NCBI GenBank assembly: GCA_012520615.1
Contig: JAAYNX010000113.1
Location: forward strand, 1-41,338
DNA length: 41,338 bases
Source of the DNA: Clostridiaceae bacterium
Lineage (GTDB): Bacteria; Bacillota; Clostridia; DSM-8532
Direction of reading: 5' to 3'
This document shows positions 20,192-29,451 of this stretch, one piece after another (the stretch's first letter is position 1; every line of letters starts with the position of its first letter). A program made the position numbers and the translations under genes. The notes under the pieces are model-generated. The model was not told the DNA's origin, did no database searches, and saw only the letters and a program-made list of their open reading frames with translations.

Positions 20192-21199
20192 ATGTCTAAT
20201 AAAAAGATAATAGCACTTTTGCTGGTGGTAGCATTTGCGTTTTCTGTCGCCGCCTGCGGAACTTCTACAAAACCTGTTTCAACTCCCGATGGTGGAAATG
20301 CATCAAGTTCAGACTCTGCACAACCATCTGAACCTGCTAAGAAAGCCAGAAAGTTTGGTGCTACATACATGACCATGAACAATCCTTTTTTCGGAGCGCT
20401 AAATGATGGTATCAAATCAGTAGTAGAAGCAAACGGTGATTCTGTTGTAACTCTTGATCCTAACCTCGACCAAGCGAAACAGATTAGCCAGATTGAAGAT
20501 TTAATTGCTCAGAAGGTTGACGCAATTTTCGTAAACCCTGTTGACTGGAAGGGAATTAAGCCTGCTTTGGAAGCAGCCCAAAAGGCCGGTATTCCTATTA
20601 TTAATGTAGACGCTCCCGTTTATGACGAAGATTTGGTTGCTACCATTATTGCATCTGATAACTATAGTGCAGGAAAACTTGTTTTTGAAGATGCGGTAAA
20701 AAGACTTCCAAACGGCGGTAATGTAGTATTGCTTGAGCATCCCACCGCGAAATCAGCTATAGACAGAACCCAGGCTTTTAAGGATGCAATTAAGGATAAA
20801 CCTGAATGGGTAATCGTTGCAAATCAAACATCAGACGGACAGCTAGAAAAAGCTATGCCCGTTATGGAAAATATTCTTCAGGCACACAAAGATATTGACT
20901 TAGTATATGGACTGAACGATCCTACTGCAATGGGTGCATTTGCTGCACTTCAAGCAGCAAATAGAGATGAGGGAGTTCTGATATACGGAGTTGACGGTGC
21001 ACCAGATGCAAAGAAGGCTATCAAAGAAGGCAATATGACAGCTACTGCAGCTCAATCTCCAAAAGGAATCGGCGTTACTGCTGCTGAAACGGCATACAAG
21101 ATTCTCAATGGTGAGCAGGTTGAAAAGTTAATACTGGTTCCCGTTACCCTTATTGATGCTTCAAATGTAGACGAATTTGGACTAGATGGATGGCAATAA
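20192..21199 (+). CDS. RbsB-like sugar ABC transporter substrate-binding lipoprotein
   Basis: Signal peptide with VAAC lipobox; MNNPFFGALNDGIKSVVEANGD; followed by RbsA/RbsC-like genes. Confidence 0.93.
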   Translation: MSNKKIIALLLVVAFAFSVAACGTSTKPVSTPDGGNASSSDSAQPSEPAKKARKFGATYMTMNNPFFGALNDGIKSVVEANGDSVVTLDPNLDQAKQISQIEDLIAQKVDAIFVNPVDWKGIKPALEAAQKAGIPIINVDAPVYDEDLVATIIASDNYSAGKLVFEDAVKRLPNGGNVVLLEHPTAKSAIDRTQAFKDAIKDKPEWVIVANQTSDGQLEKAMPVMENILQAHKDIDLVYGLNDPTAMGAFAALQAANRDEGVLIYGVDGAPDAKKAIKEGNMTATAAQSPKGIGVTAAETAYKILNGEQVEKLILVPVTLIDASNVDEFGLDGWQ

Positions 21200-21229
21200 A
21201 TCCTTATACATATTGAGAGTAGCTTAAGC

Positions 21230-21329
21230 GTTAGGGCTGTCTTAAAAATATGAGATGTGTCATTCTGATGCCATAATATGGCTGAAGAATTATTGCTCAG
21301 GATGACCACCAGTTTTGAGCAGCCCTAAC
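21230..21329. mobile_element. Putative ~100-bp MITE/palindromic element
   Basis: GTTAGGGCTGTCTTAAAA ... TTTTGAGCAGCCCTAAC terminal inverted repeats, TA at both ends; nested TCATTCTGA/TCAGGATGA. Confidence 0.7.
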
Positions 21330-21369
21330 TTTAACAAAATTTTGCTTTGACATAAAAGAAAGGTAATGA

Positions 21370-22875
21370 ATGTATATGGATAATGTAATTTTGGAAATGA
21401 AGGATATCCATAAAAGCTTTCCGGGTGTATATGCACTTAACGGTGTAAATTTAGATTTGATACAAGGAGAGGTTCATGCCTTGCTGGGAGAGAACGGGGC
21501 GGGCAAATCGACGCTTATTAAAGTTCTGGCGGGTATTCATTCTGTGGACAAAGGAGAAGTATTTATAAACGGCGCAAAGTGCCGGATAGATAATGTTCAG
21601 GATTCCCAAAAGCATGGTATCAGTGTTATACATCAGGAGCTTTGTTTGGTTCCTAATATGACGGTAACAGAAAACATATTTCTTGGCAGAGAAATATATA
21701 AAGCAGGATTTTTAGATAAAAGAAGCATGCATATTAAAGCCCAAAATCTCTTTGATTCACTTCAATTAAACATAAAAGTTGATGTTAAAGTATCAAGTCT
21801 GAGTGTAGCTCAGCAGCAAATGGTGGAAATAGCAAAGGCATTATTAGTGGATTCGGCAATTATAGTTATGGACGAACCTACATCATCATTAACTGAAAAA
21901 GAAGTCGAGATGCTTTTTAAAACAATAAGAGAATTAAAAGCTAAAAACATTTCGGTTATTTATATTTCTCATAAATTAGAAGAACTATTTCAGATTACCG
22001 ACAGGGTGACTGTTCTAAGAGATGGAAAGTATATTGGTACTAAAATAACAAAGAACACCACTAAAGATGAATTGATTTCAATGATGGTAGGCCGTGAATT
22101 AACTGAGTATTATACAAAAAGCAAGCATGACTTTGGTGATGTAATCCTTAAAGTTGAGAATCTTTCAAAAGCAAATGTATTGGATAATATAAGCTTTAAC
22201 CTTAGAAAAGGGGAAATCCTAGGAATTTCAGGGTTGGTAGGAGCAGGAAGAACCGAACTTGCAAGGGCTATTTTTGGCATTGACAGGTTTGATTCCGGGA
22301 CTGTAACCCTGGAAGGTAAAGTGATGAAGATTAAGTCGCCAAAAGAGGCAATGGATTCTGGTATTGCTCTTGTACCTGAAAATCGAAAAGAGCAGGGAAT
22401 GTTTTCTATCAAAAGTGTTAGTTATAATATTACCCTTCTTGTATTAGATAAATTTATTAAGATGGCAAAAGTCCACAATAATCTAGAAGAACAGATTACT
22501 GACGAGTATGTTCAGAAATTATCTATAAAAACCCCTTCAAATGAACAGCCTGTCGGAAACTTAAGCGGAGGAAACCAGCAGAAAACAGTTATAGCAAAAT
22601 GGCTTGCAACAATGCCAAAGGTCTTGATTCTTGACGAACCAACCAGAGGCGTAGATGTAGGGGCTAAGGCTGAAATATATTCTATTATGAGTATGCTGGC
22701 AGAGCAGGGCGTTGGAATTATTATGATTTCATCCGAACTTCCTGAGATTATCAATATGAGTGACAGGGTTTTGGTTATGAATAAGGGAAGAATAACAGGA
22801 ATTTTAGAAAGGGAAGAACTAAGCCAAGAGAGAATAATGCAATATGCAACAGGAGGTATAAAAGATGAGCACTAA
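21370..22875 (+). CDS. Sugar ABC transporter ATP-binding protein (RbsA-type, two NBDs)
   Basis: GENGAGKSTLIKVLAG Walker A, LSGGNQQKTVIAKWL signature, duplicated ABC domains. Confidence 0.96.
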   Translation: MYMDNVILEMKDIHKSFPGVYALNGVNLDLIQGEVHALLGENGAGKSTLIKVLAGIHSVDKGEVFINGAKCRIDNVQDSQKHGISVIHQELCLVPNMTVTENIFLGREIYKAGFLDKRSMHIKAQNLFDSLQLNIKVDVKVSSLSVAQQQMVEIAKALLVDSAIIVMDEPTSSLTEKEVEMLFKTIRELKAKNISVIYISHKLEELFQITDRVTVLRDGKYIGTKITKNTTKDELISMMVGRELTEYYTKSKHDFGDVILKVENLSKANVLDNISFNLRKGEILGISGLVGAGRTELARAIFGIDRFDSGTVTLEGKVMKIKSPKEAMDSGIALVPENRKEQGMFSIKSVSYNITLLVLDKFIKMAKVHNNLEEQITDEYVQKLSIKTPSNEQPVGNLSGGNQQKTVIAKWLATMPKVLILDEPTRGVDVGAKAEIYSIMSMLAEQGVGIIMISSELPEIINMSDRVLVMNKGRITGILEREELSQERIMQYATGGIKDEH

Positions 22876-23866
22876 GGTTGAAAAAATCTGTTCAAATGAC
22901 TTGAGATATAGAAATGGAGTTTTAAATAGTGTTTACATATATTTTAAAGAGAATCTTGGGATACTGATTGGCCTATTGTCAATGTGTATAATACTTAGCG
23001 TGCTTTCTCCGGCATTTGCTACAACCGAAAATATTCTTAATGTATTAAGGCAGGTATCAACCAATGCAAACTTGGCATTTGGCATGACATTTGCCATTAT
23101 TATTACCGGAATTGATTTATCTGTTGGATCAATTCTTGCAGTTTCAGGGACTGTAGCAGCAGGTCTTATTGCAAGAAATGGATTACCCCTTTGGATGGCT
23201 GTAACAGTTGGTATCCTTGTGGGTACATTCTTAGGGTTTATTAATGGTTTTATCGTGGCTCGTACCGGTATGCCTTACTTTATTGCAACACTTGCTATGA
23301 TGCAGATAGCCAGAGGAGCGGCATACATTTATACTAACGGTATGCCCATAAGAACCGATAGCCCTGCGTTTACCGCTTTGGGTAATGGTTATTTAGGCCC
23401 GGTTCCTCTTCCAATAATATATTCAACAGTTTTTCTTATCGGAACGTCTATACTTTTAAACAAAACAAAGTTTGGAAGACATGTTTATGCCGTTGGAGGA
23501 AACAGAGATGCTGCAATTTTTTCTGGTATAAATATTAAAAAAATTGAGATTTTGGTGTTTACCTTAATAGGCTTTTTATGCGGAGTGAGCGGTGTAGTTC
23601 TTTGTGCGAGGATGTCATCGGGACAGCCAACGGTGGGTGTCGGATTTGAACTTGATGCCATTGCTGCGGTAATCTTGGGAGGAACAAGTTTTGCTGGTGG
23701 TATAGGTAAAATTGGCGGGACGATGATTGGCGTTCTGGTAATTGGCGTTTTGAATAATGGGCTAAACCTTTTAAATATTAATTCATTCTGGCAATTGGTG
23801 GCTAAAGGTCTAGTTATCTTGCTTGCAGTATATGTAGATATTCTGAAGAAAAAGAAAAAGAAATAG
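22865..23866 (+). CDS. Sugar ABC transporter permease (RbsC-type)
   Basis: TFAIIITGIDLSVGSILAVSGTVAA; AVILGGTSFAGGIGKIGGTMIG. Confidence 0.96.
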   Translation: MSTKVEKICSNDLRYRNGVLNSVYIYFKENLGILIGLLSMCIILSVLSPAFATTENILNVLRQVSTNANLAFGMTFAIIITGIDLSVGSILAVSGTVAAGLIARNGLPLWMAVTVGILVGTFLGFINGFIVARTGMPYFIATLAMMQIARGAAYIYTNGMPIRTDSPAFTALGNGYLGPVPLPIIYSTVFLIGTSILLNKTKFGRHVYAVGGNRDAAIFSGINIKKIEILVFTLIGFLCGVSGVVLCARMSSGQPTVGVGFELDAIAAVILGGTSFAGGIGKIGGTMIGVLVIGVLNNGLNLLNINSFWQLVAKGLVILLAVYVDILKKKKKK

Positions 23867-23929
23867 ATACTTCCTCCTTGAATCAAGACTTAGCCCTATA
23901 CTTATTAAACTATTGAGCTAAGTCTTGAT

Positions 23930-24853
23930 TTACCCCCCTAAATTCGACAGTACGTTTTGCATATCGGCTGGTATCGGAGCTGAAAGTTCAATTCTTTTCT
24001 CGCTTAATGGATGATTAAAGGCTAGAGCATGTGAATGAAGAGCTTGTCTTCCTATACGATTGGTTTTAATATCCGAATAGAGCCAATCTCCGAGAAGGGG
24101 ATGCCCCATAGCTTTTGCATGAACACGTATTTGATGGGTTCTGCCGGTTTCAAGTATGAATTGAACCAAGCTAAGATCGTTATGATGCTCTATAGTTTTA
24201 TATCTTGTTATTGATGGGGCGCCGGCAGGATCAATGACTCTCTCAATAATACTTTTGCTCTTGCGCGCTATAGGTAGGTTAATTATGCCTTCCAAAGGGT
24301 TAAAAACTCCATGAACAATTCCTAAATATGATTTGAAAACACGGTTTTCTTTCATCTGCTTTATTATATTGTCCTGGACATAGGAGTTTTTTGCGAATAA
24401 TACAATCCCGGAGGTATCTCTGTCCAGCCTGTTTATTGGACGCACCTTTATTGATAGCCCTTGACCAATAAAATGTGACAAAACTTGATGAGCCAAAGTT
24501 CCTGTAGGATGTCCGGCAGTTGGATGAACCGGCATGCCCGGTTCTTTATTAACAGCAAGTAAGCAATCGTCTTCAAATATAATTGACAGCTCTGAGGGTT
24601 CAGGCTGCATATATACTTCTTCATTAAAATCGATTACGACACTTACCAGATCACCCTTTTGAACCAAATCCACTGTGCGTATTGGTTTGCCATTTAATAA
24701 AAGGCCGTTGCTAGCTTTAAGCTTTTTAATTAAGCGGCTTGAAAGTTTCATTTCATTTTTTAGGATGCTCAAAACCTTTTTATTGGCATATTGCTCGGTC
24801 ACATTAAAGTCAATTTTCATAAGCCGCCCCTTTTGACAGAAAAAAATAAACAT
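23930..24853 (-). CDS. RluA/RluD-family pseudouridine synthase
   Basis: S4-like N-terminus; RPINRLDRDTSGIVLFAKN catalytic motif; GRTHQIRVHAKAMGHPLLGD. Confidence 0.95.
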   Translation of the reverse strand: MFIFFCQKGRLMKIDFNVTEQYANKKVLSILKNEMKLSSRLIKKLKASNGLLLNGKPIRTVDLVQKGDLVSVVIDFNEEVYMQPEPSELSIIFEDDCLLAVNKEPGMPVHPTAGHPTGTLAHQVLSHFIGQGLSIKVRPINRLDRDTSGIVLFAKNSYVQDNIIKQMKENRVFKSYLGIVHGVFNPLEGIINLPIARKSKSIIERVIDPAGAPSITRYKTIEHHNDLSLVQFILETGRTHQIRVHAKAMGHPLLGDWLYSDIKTNRIGRQALHSHALAFNHPLSEKRIELSAPIPADMQNVLSNLGG

Positions 24854-24929
24854 CGTATTTCGATAATGTGTTTATACCATTATAATAGATATATAAATCA
24901 TTATAGCTTGTTTTACAAGGAGAGTACAA

Positions 24930-25220
24930 ATGTTTATCGGAGTTTTAAGTGTTAGATTATATTTAAGCGAACCCCAGTCATTGAAGGATAAAAGACGTAT
25001 AGTAAAAAGTTTAATAGAGAAGCTTAAAAATAAGTTCAATGTAGCTGTTGCCGAAACTGGGGATTTAGATTCATGGAATAATTCCCGCCTAGGTATAGTC
25101 TGTGCATCAAATGAAGCGGCTCATGCCGACAGCATGCTTGCAACAGTCGTAAACTTTATAGAAAGCCGGGGAACAGCTGACATTACATCTATACAGACTG
25201 AGATTATACCTTATTCATGA
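24930..25220 (+). CDS. DUF503 (YlxP-like) protein
   Basis: VRLYLSEPQSLKDKRRIVKSLIEKLKNKFNVAVAE. Confidence 0.9.
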   Translation: MFIGVLSVRLYLSEPQSLKDKRRIVKSLIEKLKNKFNVAVAETGDLDSWNNSRLGIVCASNEAAHADSMLATVVNFIESRGTADITSIQTEIIPYS

Positions 25221-25258
25221 AGTAATTATTTGCTATGTATTTACTCATTAGACTTATC

Positions 25259-25316
25259 AATATTGATATGGTGCGATAAAAGCCGATGCAAACCTTTGTA
25301 CGGCGCAATCAATATT
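25259..25316. repeat. Intergenic inverted repeat with inner hairpin
   Basis: AATATTGAT ... ATCAATATT enclosing GCCG ... CGGC. Confidence 0.55.
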
Positions 25317-25461
25317 AAATTTAGTTTGCACAAAGATAATATATCTTTATTTCTAGCTGGGTGTTATGATAATATGAAGATTCAAACTGATTATGTATAA
25401 GGAATGGTTCTTTGCTGTTTGCTTTGAGCCTGACTTTTAATTTTTGCATTAGGGAGTATAT

Positions 25462-26742
25462 ATGAAGTTAAATATAGCAAAGACATTTACCATTAGTCTT
25501 GCATTTTTTACCATTAGTCTTGCATGGACAATTTACAACACCTTTGTTCCTGTATTCCTCATAGGAAACGAACATATTGCCGGGCTTATTAAGAGTTCTA
25601 CCGTACTTGGTGTTATTATGACATTAGATAACTTTTTTGGTTTGATATTTCAACCTTTTTTTGGCACATTAAGCGACAAGACTCATACAAAGTTCGGCAG
25701 GAGAATGCCTTTTATAATTGTGGGGATACCATTAGCGGCTTTGTTTTTTGCAATAATACCTTTTTACAATGAACTGGGAAGCCTGTTCCCGTTTGATATA
25801 CGTTTGATAATTCTTATGATATCAGTAATCGGAATGAACTTTTTTATGAGTGTGTACAGAGCGCCTGCGACAGCTTTAATGCCTGATGCAACACCCCCGC
25901 AATTCAGAAGCCGGGCAAACGGTATAATAACAGCAATGGGTGGTTTAGGAACAATTATTGCTTTTTCTTTGGGTGGTAAGCTATTTAACATTAATTACAG
26001 ATATCCTTTCATAATTGGCGGAGCTATCATGATAGCGGCGCTGATTGTTTTATTTACCTTCCATAAGGAGCCGGAAGAACCCTATTATGCTGATGATGAG
26101 CAAGACACAAAAGTAGTCGACACAGGATTTCTTTTTGGAAAGAATGGGCAAAAACCGGCTATTTCAAGAACACCATCATTATTATATATGCTTCTTACTG
26201 TTTTCTTTTGGTACTGCGGGTTTGAATGTATAAATGCTTTTTTTACGCTCTACTGTCAGGAGAAGTTCAACATACTTCCGGGTGATGCTACACAAATGCT
26301 CGCGCCAATGGCTGTAATTTTCATGCTTTGCGCATTCCCGGCAGGATATGTAGGGGGGAAGATAGGGAGAAAAAAATCAATGCTAATTGGTAACGCAGTT
26401 ATTGTGCTTGCTTTTGTAATTATCTTTTTGCTTAAAGAACGAACATTTCTTTCGGTACTTTTAGGAATAAGCGGTATGGGATGGTCCCTAATGACTACAA
26501 ATGCCTATCCAGCAGTGGCAGAAATGGCTCCCCGAGGGCATACCGGATTATATACGGGATATTACTATGTTTTTACCTTTGCCGCAAGTATCGTAAGTCC
26601 TATACTGTACGGATTAACCGTGGACATATTTAGAAGCCAGGCTTATTTATTCGTTTTTGGCAGTATTATGTTTATTTTAGGGCTATTGTTTTTATCAAAG
26701 GTTAATAAGCAAAGTATATACCACGTTATACAAAAAATGTGA
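25462..26742 (+). CDS. MFS transporter (GPH/SLC45-like sugar transporter)
   Basis: About 12 hydrophobic segments; GTLSDKTHTKFGRRMPFIIVG; GKIGRKKSMLIGN. Confidence 0.85.
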   Translation: MKLNIAKTFTISLAFFTISLAWTIYNTFVPVFLIGNEHIAGLIKSSTVLGVIMTLDNFFGLIFQPFFGTLSDKTHTKFGRRMPFIIVGIPLAALFFAIIPFYNELGSLFPFDIRLIILMISVIGMNFFMSVYRAPATALMPDATPPQFRSRANGIITAMGGLGTIIAFSLGGKLFNINYRYPFIIGGAIMIAALIVLFTFHKEPEEPYYADDEQDTKVVDTGFLFGKNGQKPAISRTPSLLYMLLTVFFWYCGFECINAFFTLYCQEKFNILPGDATQMLAPMAVIFMLCAFPAGYVGGKIGRKKSMLIGNAVIVLAFVIIFLLKERTFLSVLLGISGMGWSLMTTNAYPAVAEMAPRGHTGLYTGYYYVFTFAASIVSPILYGLTVDIFRSQAYLFVFGSIMFILGLLFLSKVNKQSIYHVIQKM

Positions 26743-26821
26743 TATAAATAATGAAGTAATAGTAGTCAATAAACAATCAAGTTTCCATAAGCTCTTGCAT
26801 ATGGTTAATAAGAGCTAAAAT

Positions 26822-27169
26822 GTGGAAAGTGTACTGGATATGTTTAAGGAATTATTATCACAAAATTGGCTGGTAATACTTATTTTAGTTAGCGTTGCAG
26901 CATATATTGTTTACTTGTCTATAACCAAGCAATGGACGAAAGTTCGAGAGTTTGCATATCAAGTGATGTTATTAGCAGAAAGAACATTTGTGGATCAGGA
27001 CGGCAAAATGAAATTTGATTTTGTTGTCAGAATGGTATATAAGTATTTGCCCTCGTGGATAAAAATCTTCTTTTCCGAAGAGCAATTACGAAGATTAATT
27101 CAAGAATGGTATGATATTGCCAAAGACTTTTTAGATGATGGAATTGTTAATGATTCACAGACACATTGA
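26822..27169 (+). CDS. Small membrane protein, possibly LLH-type phage holin
   Basis: Single N-terminal TM then amphipathic VREFAYQVMLLAERTFVDQDGKMKFDFVVRMVYKYLP; resembles holin-LLH family. Confidence 0.5.
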   Translation: MESVLDMFKELLSQNWLVILILVSVAAYIVYLSITKQWTKVREFAYQVMLLAERTFVDQDGKMKFDFVVRMVYKYLPSWIKIFFSEEQLRRLIQEWYDIAKDFLDDGIVNDSQTH

Positions 27170-27245
27170 AATTGTAATCAAAGCTTGTACATGTTAGAAT
27201 GACTATATTAACATACATAATTAACATACATAACAGGTGAAAAAA

Positions 27246-27875
27246 ATGAAATTTGATGAAGTGACTAGCTTGGGGTACAATTGTGAAGTTGGTTTTAGAA
27301 TTCAAGATTATTTTGGATTGATGGATTCATATCCTTATTCTTGGGCGTATTGTCTGGATAGAAAATTGTTTTTAGAAAGCCTTGATAATCTGGATGATAT
27401 ATTAACTGGAGATATTACATTAATGCCTAGTGGAATGTTTAGGTGTGAGAAGTATCAAATTTCTTTTCATGCATCAAAAGAAAAGGATGCACTATTTGTT
27501 GATGGAAAACCCAATGAAGAAGTAGTAAGACTTGAATTAGCTAGCTTAAAGAAGAAAATAAAACACTTAGTTGAAAAGTTCTATTCTTTGTTTCAAAGTG
27601 ATAAGAAATCATTATTTGTTATTAAGGTCAAACATAGCGAATCTGATGAAAATATAAAGTTTGTAAAAGACTTGTTTAAAAAAATTGATGAATATTATAA
27701 GTCGAAAAATTTTGTATTATTGGTTGTGTTTGAAGAAAAATATATTTCAAATGAATTATTATCACTCGAGTCAGATCGTTTAAAAATAAGAGGGGTAAAA
27801 GAATTTGCTGACGATAAACACACGGATACAACCGGTGATTTAGAAGGTTGGAAGAAGATATTTAGTGAACTTTGA
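27246..27875 (+). CDS. DUF1796 putative papain-like cysteine peptidase
   Basis: TSLGYNCEVGFRIQDYFGLMDSYPYSWAYCLD typical of DUF1796. Confidence 0.8.
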   Translation: MKFDEVTSLGYNCEVGFRIQDYFGLMDSYPYSWAYCLDRKLFLESLDNLDDILTGDITLMPSGMFRCEKYQISFHASKEKDALFVDGKPNEEVVRLELASLKKKIKHLVEKFYSLFQSDKKSLFVIKVKHSESDENIKFVKDLFKKIDEYYKSKNFVLLVVFEEKYISNELLSLESDRLKIRGVKEFADDKHTDTTGDLEGWKKIFSEL

Positions 27876-27878
27876 CCT

Positions 27879-28251
27879 GAAACAGCTTTGTTTCTTCATA
27901 ATCTGACTGATCGGGAACCCATACAGTATTCTATTACTGTAAAAACAGGATATAACCCTTCTAGGCTAAAAGCCGACGGAATTAAAGTATATACTATTTA
28001 AAAAAGAGCTATATAATCTTGGCTTAGCAGAAGTCAAAACACCATTTAATCATACTGTCCGCACATTTAACGTGGAGCAATACAATTTTTGATATCATTC
28101 GTAGTAGAAATACGATTGAATTTCAGTCTTTTCAAGATTCCTTAAAGCAATATACAAAGAGAAAAGAAAAAAATCTGAGATTATTGATGCAGTACGCACA
28201 GCAATTCCGTTAGATAAAATTTTAAATCAATATTTGGGGGTGCTCCTTTAA
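27879..28251 (+). pseudogene. Degraded AbiEi-family antitoxin (type IV TA), C-terminal part
   Basis: Frame-broken: ETALFLHNLTDREPIQYSITVKTGYNPSRLKADGIKVYTI / ELYNLGLAEVKTPFNHTVRTFNVE / TIFDIIRSRNTIEFQSFQDSLKQYTKRKEKNLRLLMQYAQQFR / LDKILNQYLGVLL; three frameshifts. Confidence 0.85.
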
Positions 28252-28367
28252 TGATAAGAACATCTCGACAATTAAAAGATTTAATACGAAATCTATCAAA
28301 AAATAATATATCCGACGCACAAGTCCTAATGCGAAATTATTTGATGGAGCGGCTGTTAACAGGATAA
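28251..28367 (+). pseudogene. Truncated AbiEii-family toxin N-terminus
   Basis: MIRTSRQLKDLIRNLSKNNISDAQVLMRNYLMERLLTG*; ATG overlaps AbiEi stop (TAATG). Confidence 0.8.
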
Positions 28368-28476
28368 ATCATAAATGCTATATTCGTATTACCAATCTCC
28401 ACATGTAGTTTAGCGATAATGGAGTAAAAGTGTGTTCGGGTGTACTTATAGGGTTTATCATCTTAAATCCCAAAGC

Positions 28477-28504
28477 AAAAGGATTTGAAAACTCAAATCC
28501 TTTT
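28477..28504. terminator. Terminator-like hairpin downstream of tRNA-Pro
   Basis: AAAAGGATTTG-AAAACT-CAAATCCTTTT. Confidence 0.75.
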
Positions 28505-28512
28505 GTTATAGG

Positions 28513-28588
28513 TGGTCGGAGTGAGAAGACTTGAACTTCCGGCCTCTTGGTCCCGAACCAAGCGCGCTACCAACTGCGCTACACCCCG
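28513..28588 (-). tRNA. tRNA-Pro (anticodon CGG), CCA encoded
   Basis: Reverse complement CGGGGTGTAGCGCAGTTGGTAGCGCGCTTGGTTCGGGACCAAG...CACTCCGACCA; anticodon loop TTCGGGA. Confidence 0.95.
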
Positions 28589-28854
28589 ACGAACAAAGAT
28601 TATTATAAATCAATTTTCTATAAAACACAAGTATAGAAGAACGTTATTTTCGCGGCAAGTCGCCGCTCACCGTTATAGCCATATTTTTTGCGTAGTGTTA
28701 TTTAGATGAGGATTATTTATGGCTATTATATAGTTCTCTTCATTTATTTAATTTGATTATTAGTTTTTTATTTTAGTCAGGACAGACAAACCTTAATGTG
28801 CTTGTAAATTACCGGAGAAAAAGCTAAAATTGTTTTAATAAGAGAGGAAGATAA

Positions 28855-29337
28855 TTGAAGATGAAAATTTGCAATAAAGAATATGAGGATAAATTGAAAC
28901 AGTATATTGATAGAAACGGTGTTTCGGCAAAGCATTATATATTTGATGAAACATGCCACTCCGTGCAGGAAGCAGCCTCAGCGGCAAATGCTTCTCCTGA
29001 AAAGTTTATAAAGAGTATATGTATGTTAAAACCTGATGGTGAACTTGTAGTTGCTATTGTAAAAGGAGAAGACAGAGCAAGCACATCCAGAGTAGCCAAA
29101 GCACTAGGTGTTGATGAAGCAAAAATAGCATCACCCGAAGAAATACTGGAGAAAACAGGCTATATATGCGGGGGCGTGCCAGCTTTTGGCTATGATGCAG
29201 TGTATTTGATTGATCCTAAAGTAATGGATATGGACATGATTTTTACTGGAGGTGGGTCACCCTATTCGCTTTTGGAGATATCCGCAAAGGAGATGTATCG
29301 GCTGAATAATGGGCAAGTGGTAAGGATAAGAAGATAA
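28855..29337 (+). CDS. YbaK/EbsC-family aminoacyl-tRNA deacylase
   Basis: SVQEAASAANASPEKFIKSICM; GGVPAFGYD typical of YbaK/ProX domain. Confidence 0.88.
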   Translation: MKMKICNKEYEDKLKQYIDRNGVSAKHYIFDETCHSVQEAASAANASPEKFIKSICMLKPDGELVVAIVKGEDRASTSRVAKALGVDEAKIASPEEILEKTGYICGGVPAFGYDAVYLIDPKVMDMDMIFTGGGSPYSLLEISAKEMYRLNNGQVVRIRR

Positions 29338-29451
29338 ATATTTCTATGCTTCAGTAGAGCAATAACTCAAACTGAAGCATAAAAAATCTATTTATTAAAA
29401 AAACTTTTCTTTAGCACTAATATGGGGCTTCAAAAAGATTTTATGTACATA

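Noticed and set aside
20161-20415. Minus-strand 84-aa ORF overlapping the RbsB-like gene start
   Set aside because: Antisense to a clear signal peptide and lipobox; no independent evidence
27208-27234. TTAACATACATAA direct repeat as a CRISPR-like or operator array
   Set aside because: Only two adjacent 13-bp copies in AT-rich DNA; too little to support a call
28512-28709. 65-aa ORF (MVGVRRLELPASWSRTKRATNCATPRR...)
   Set aside because: It is the complement of tRNA-Pro read as protein, a common spurious annotation
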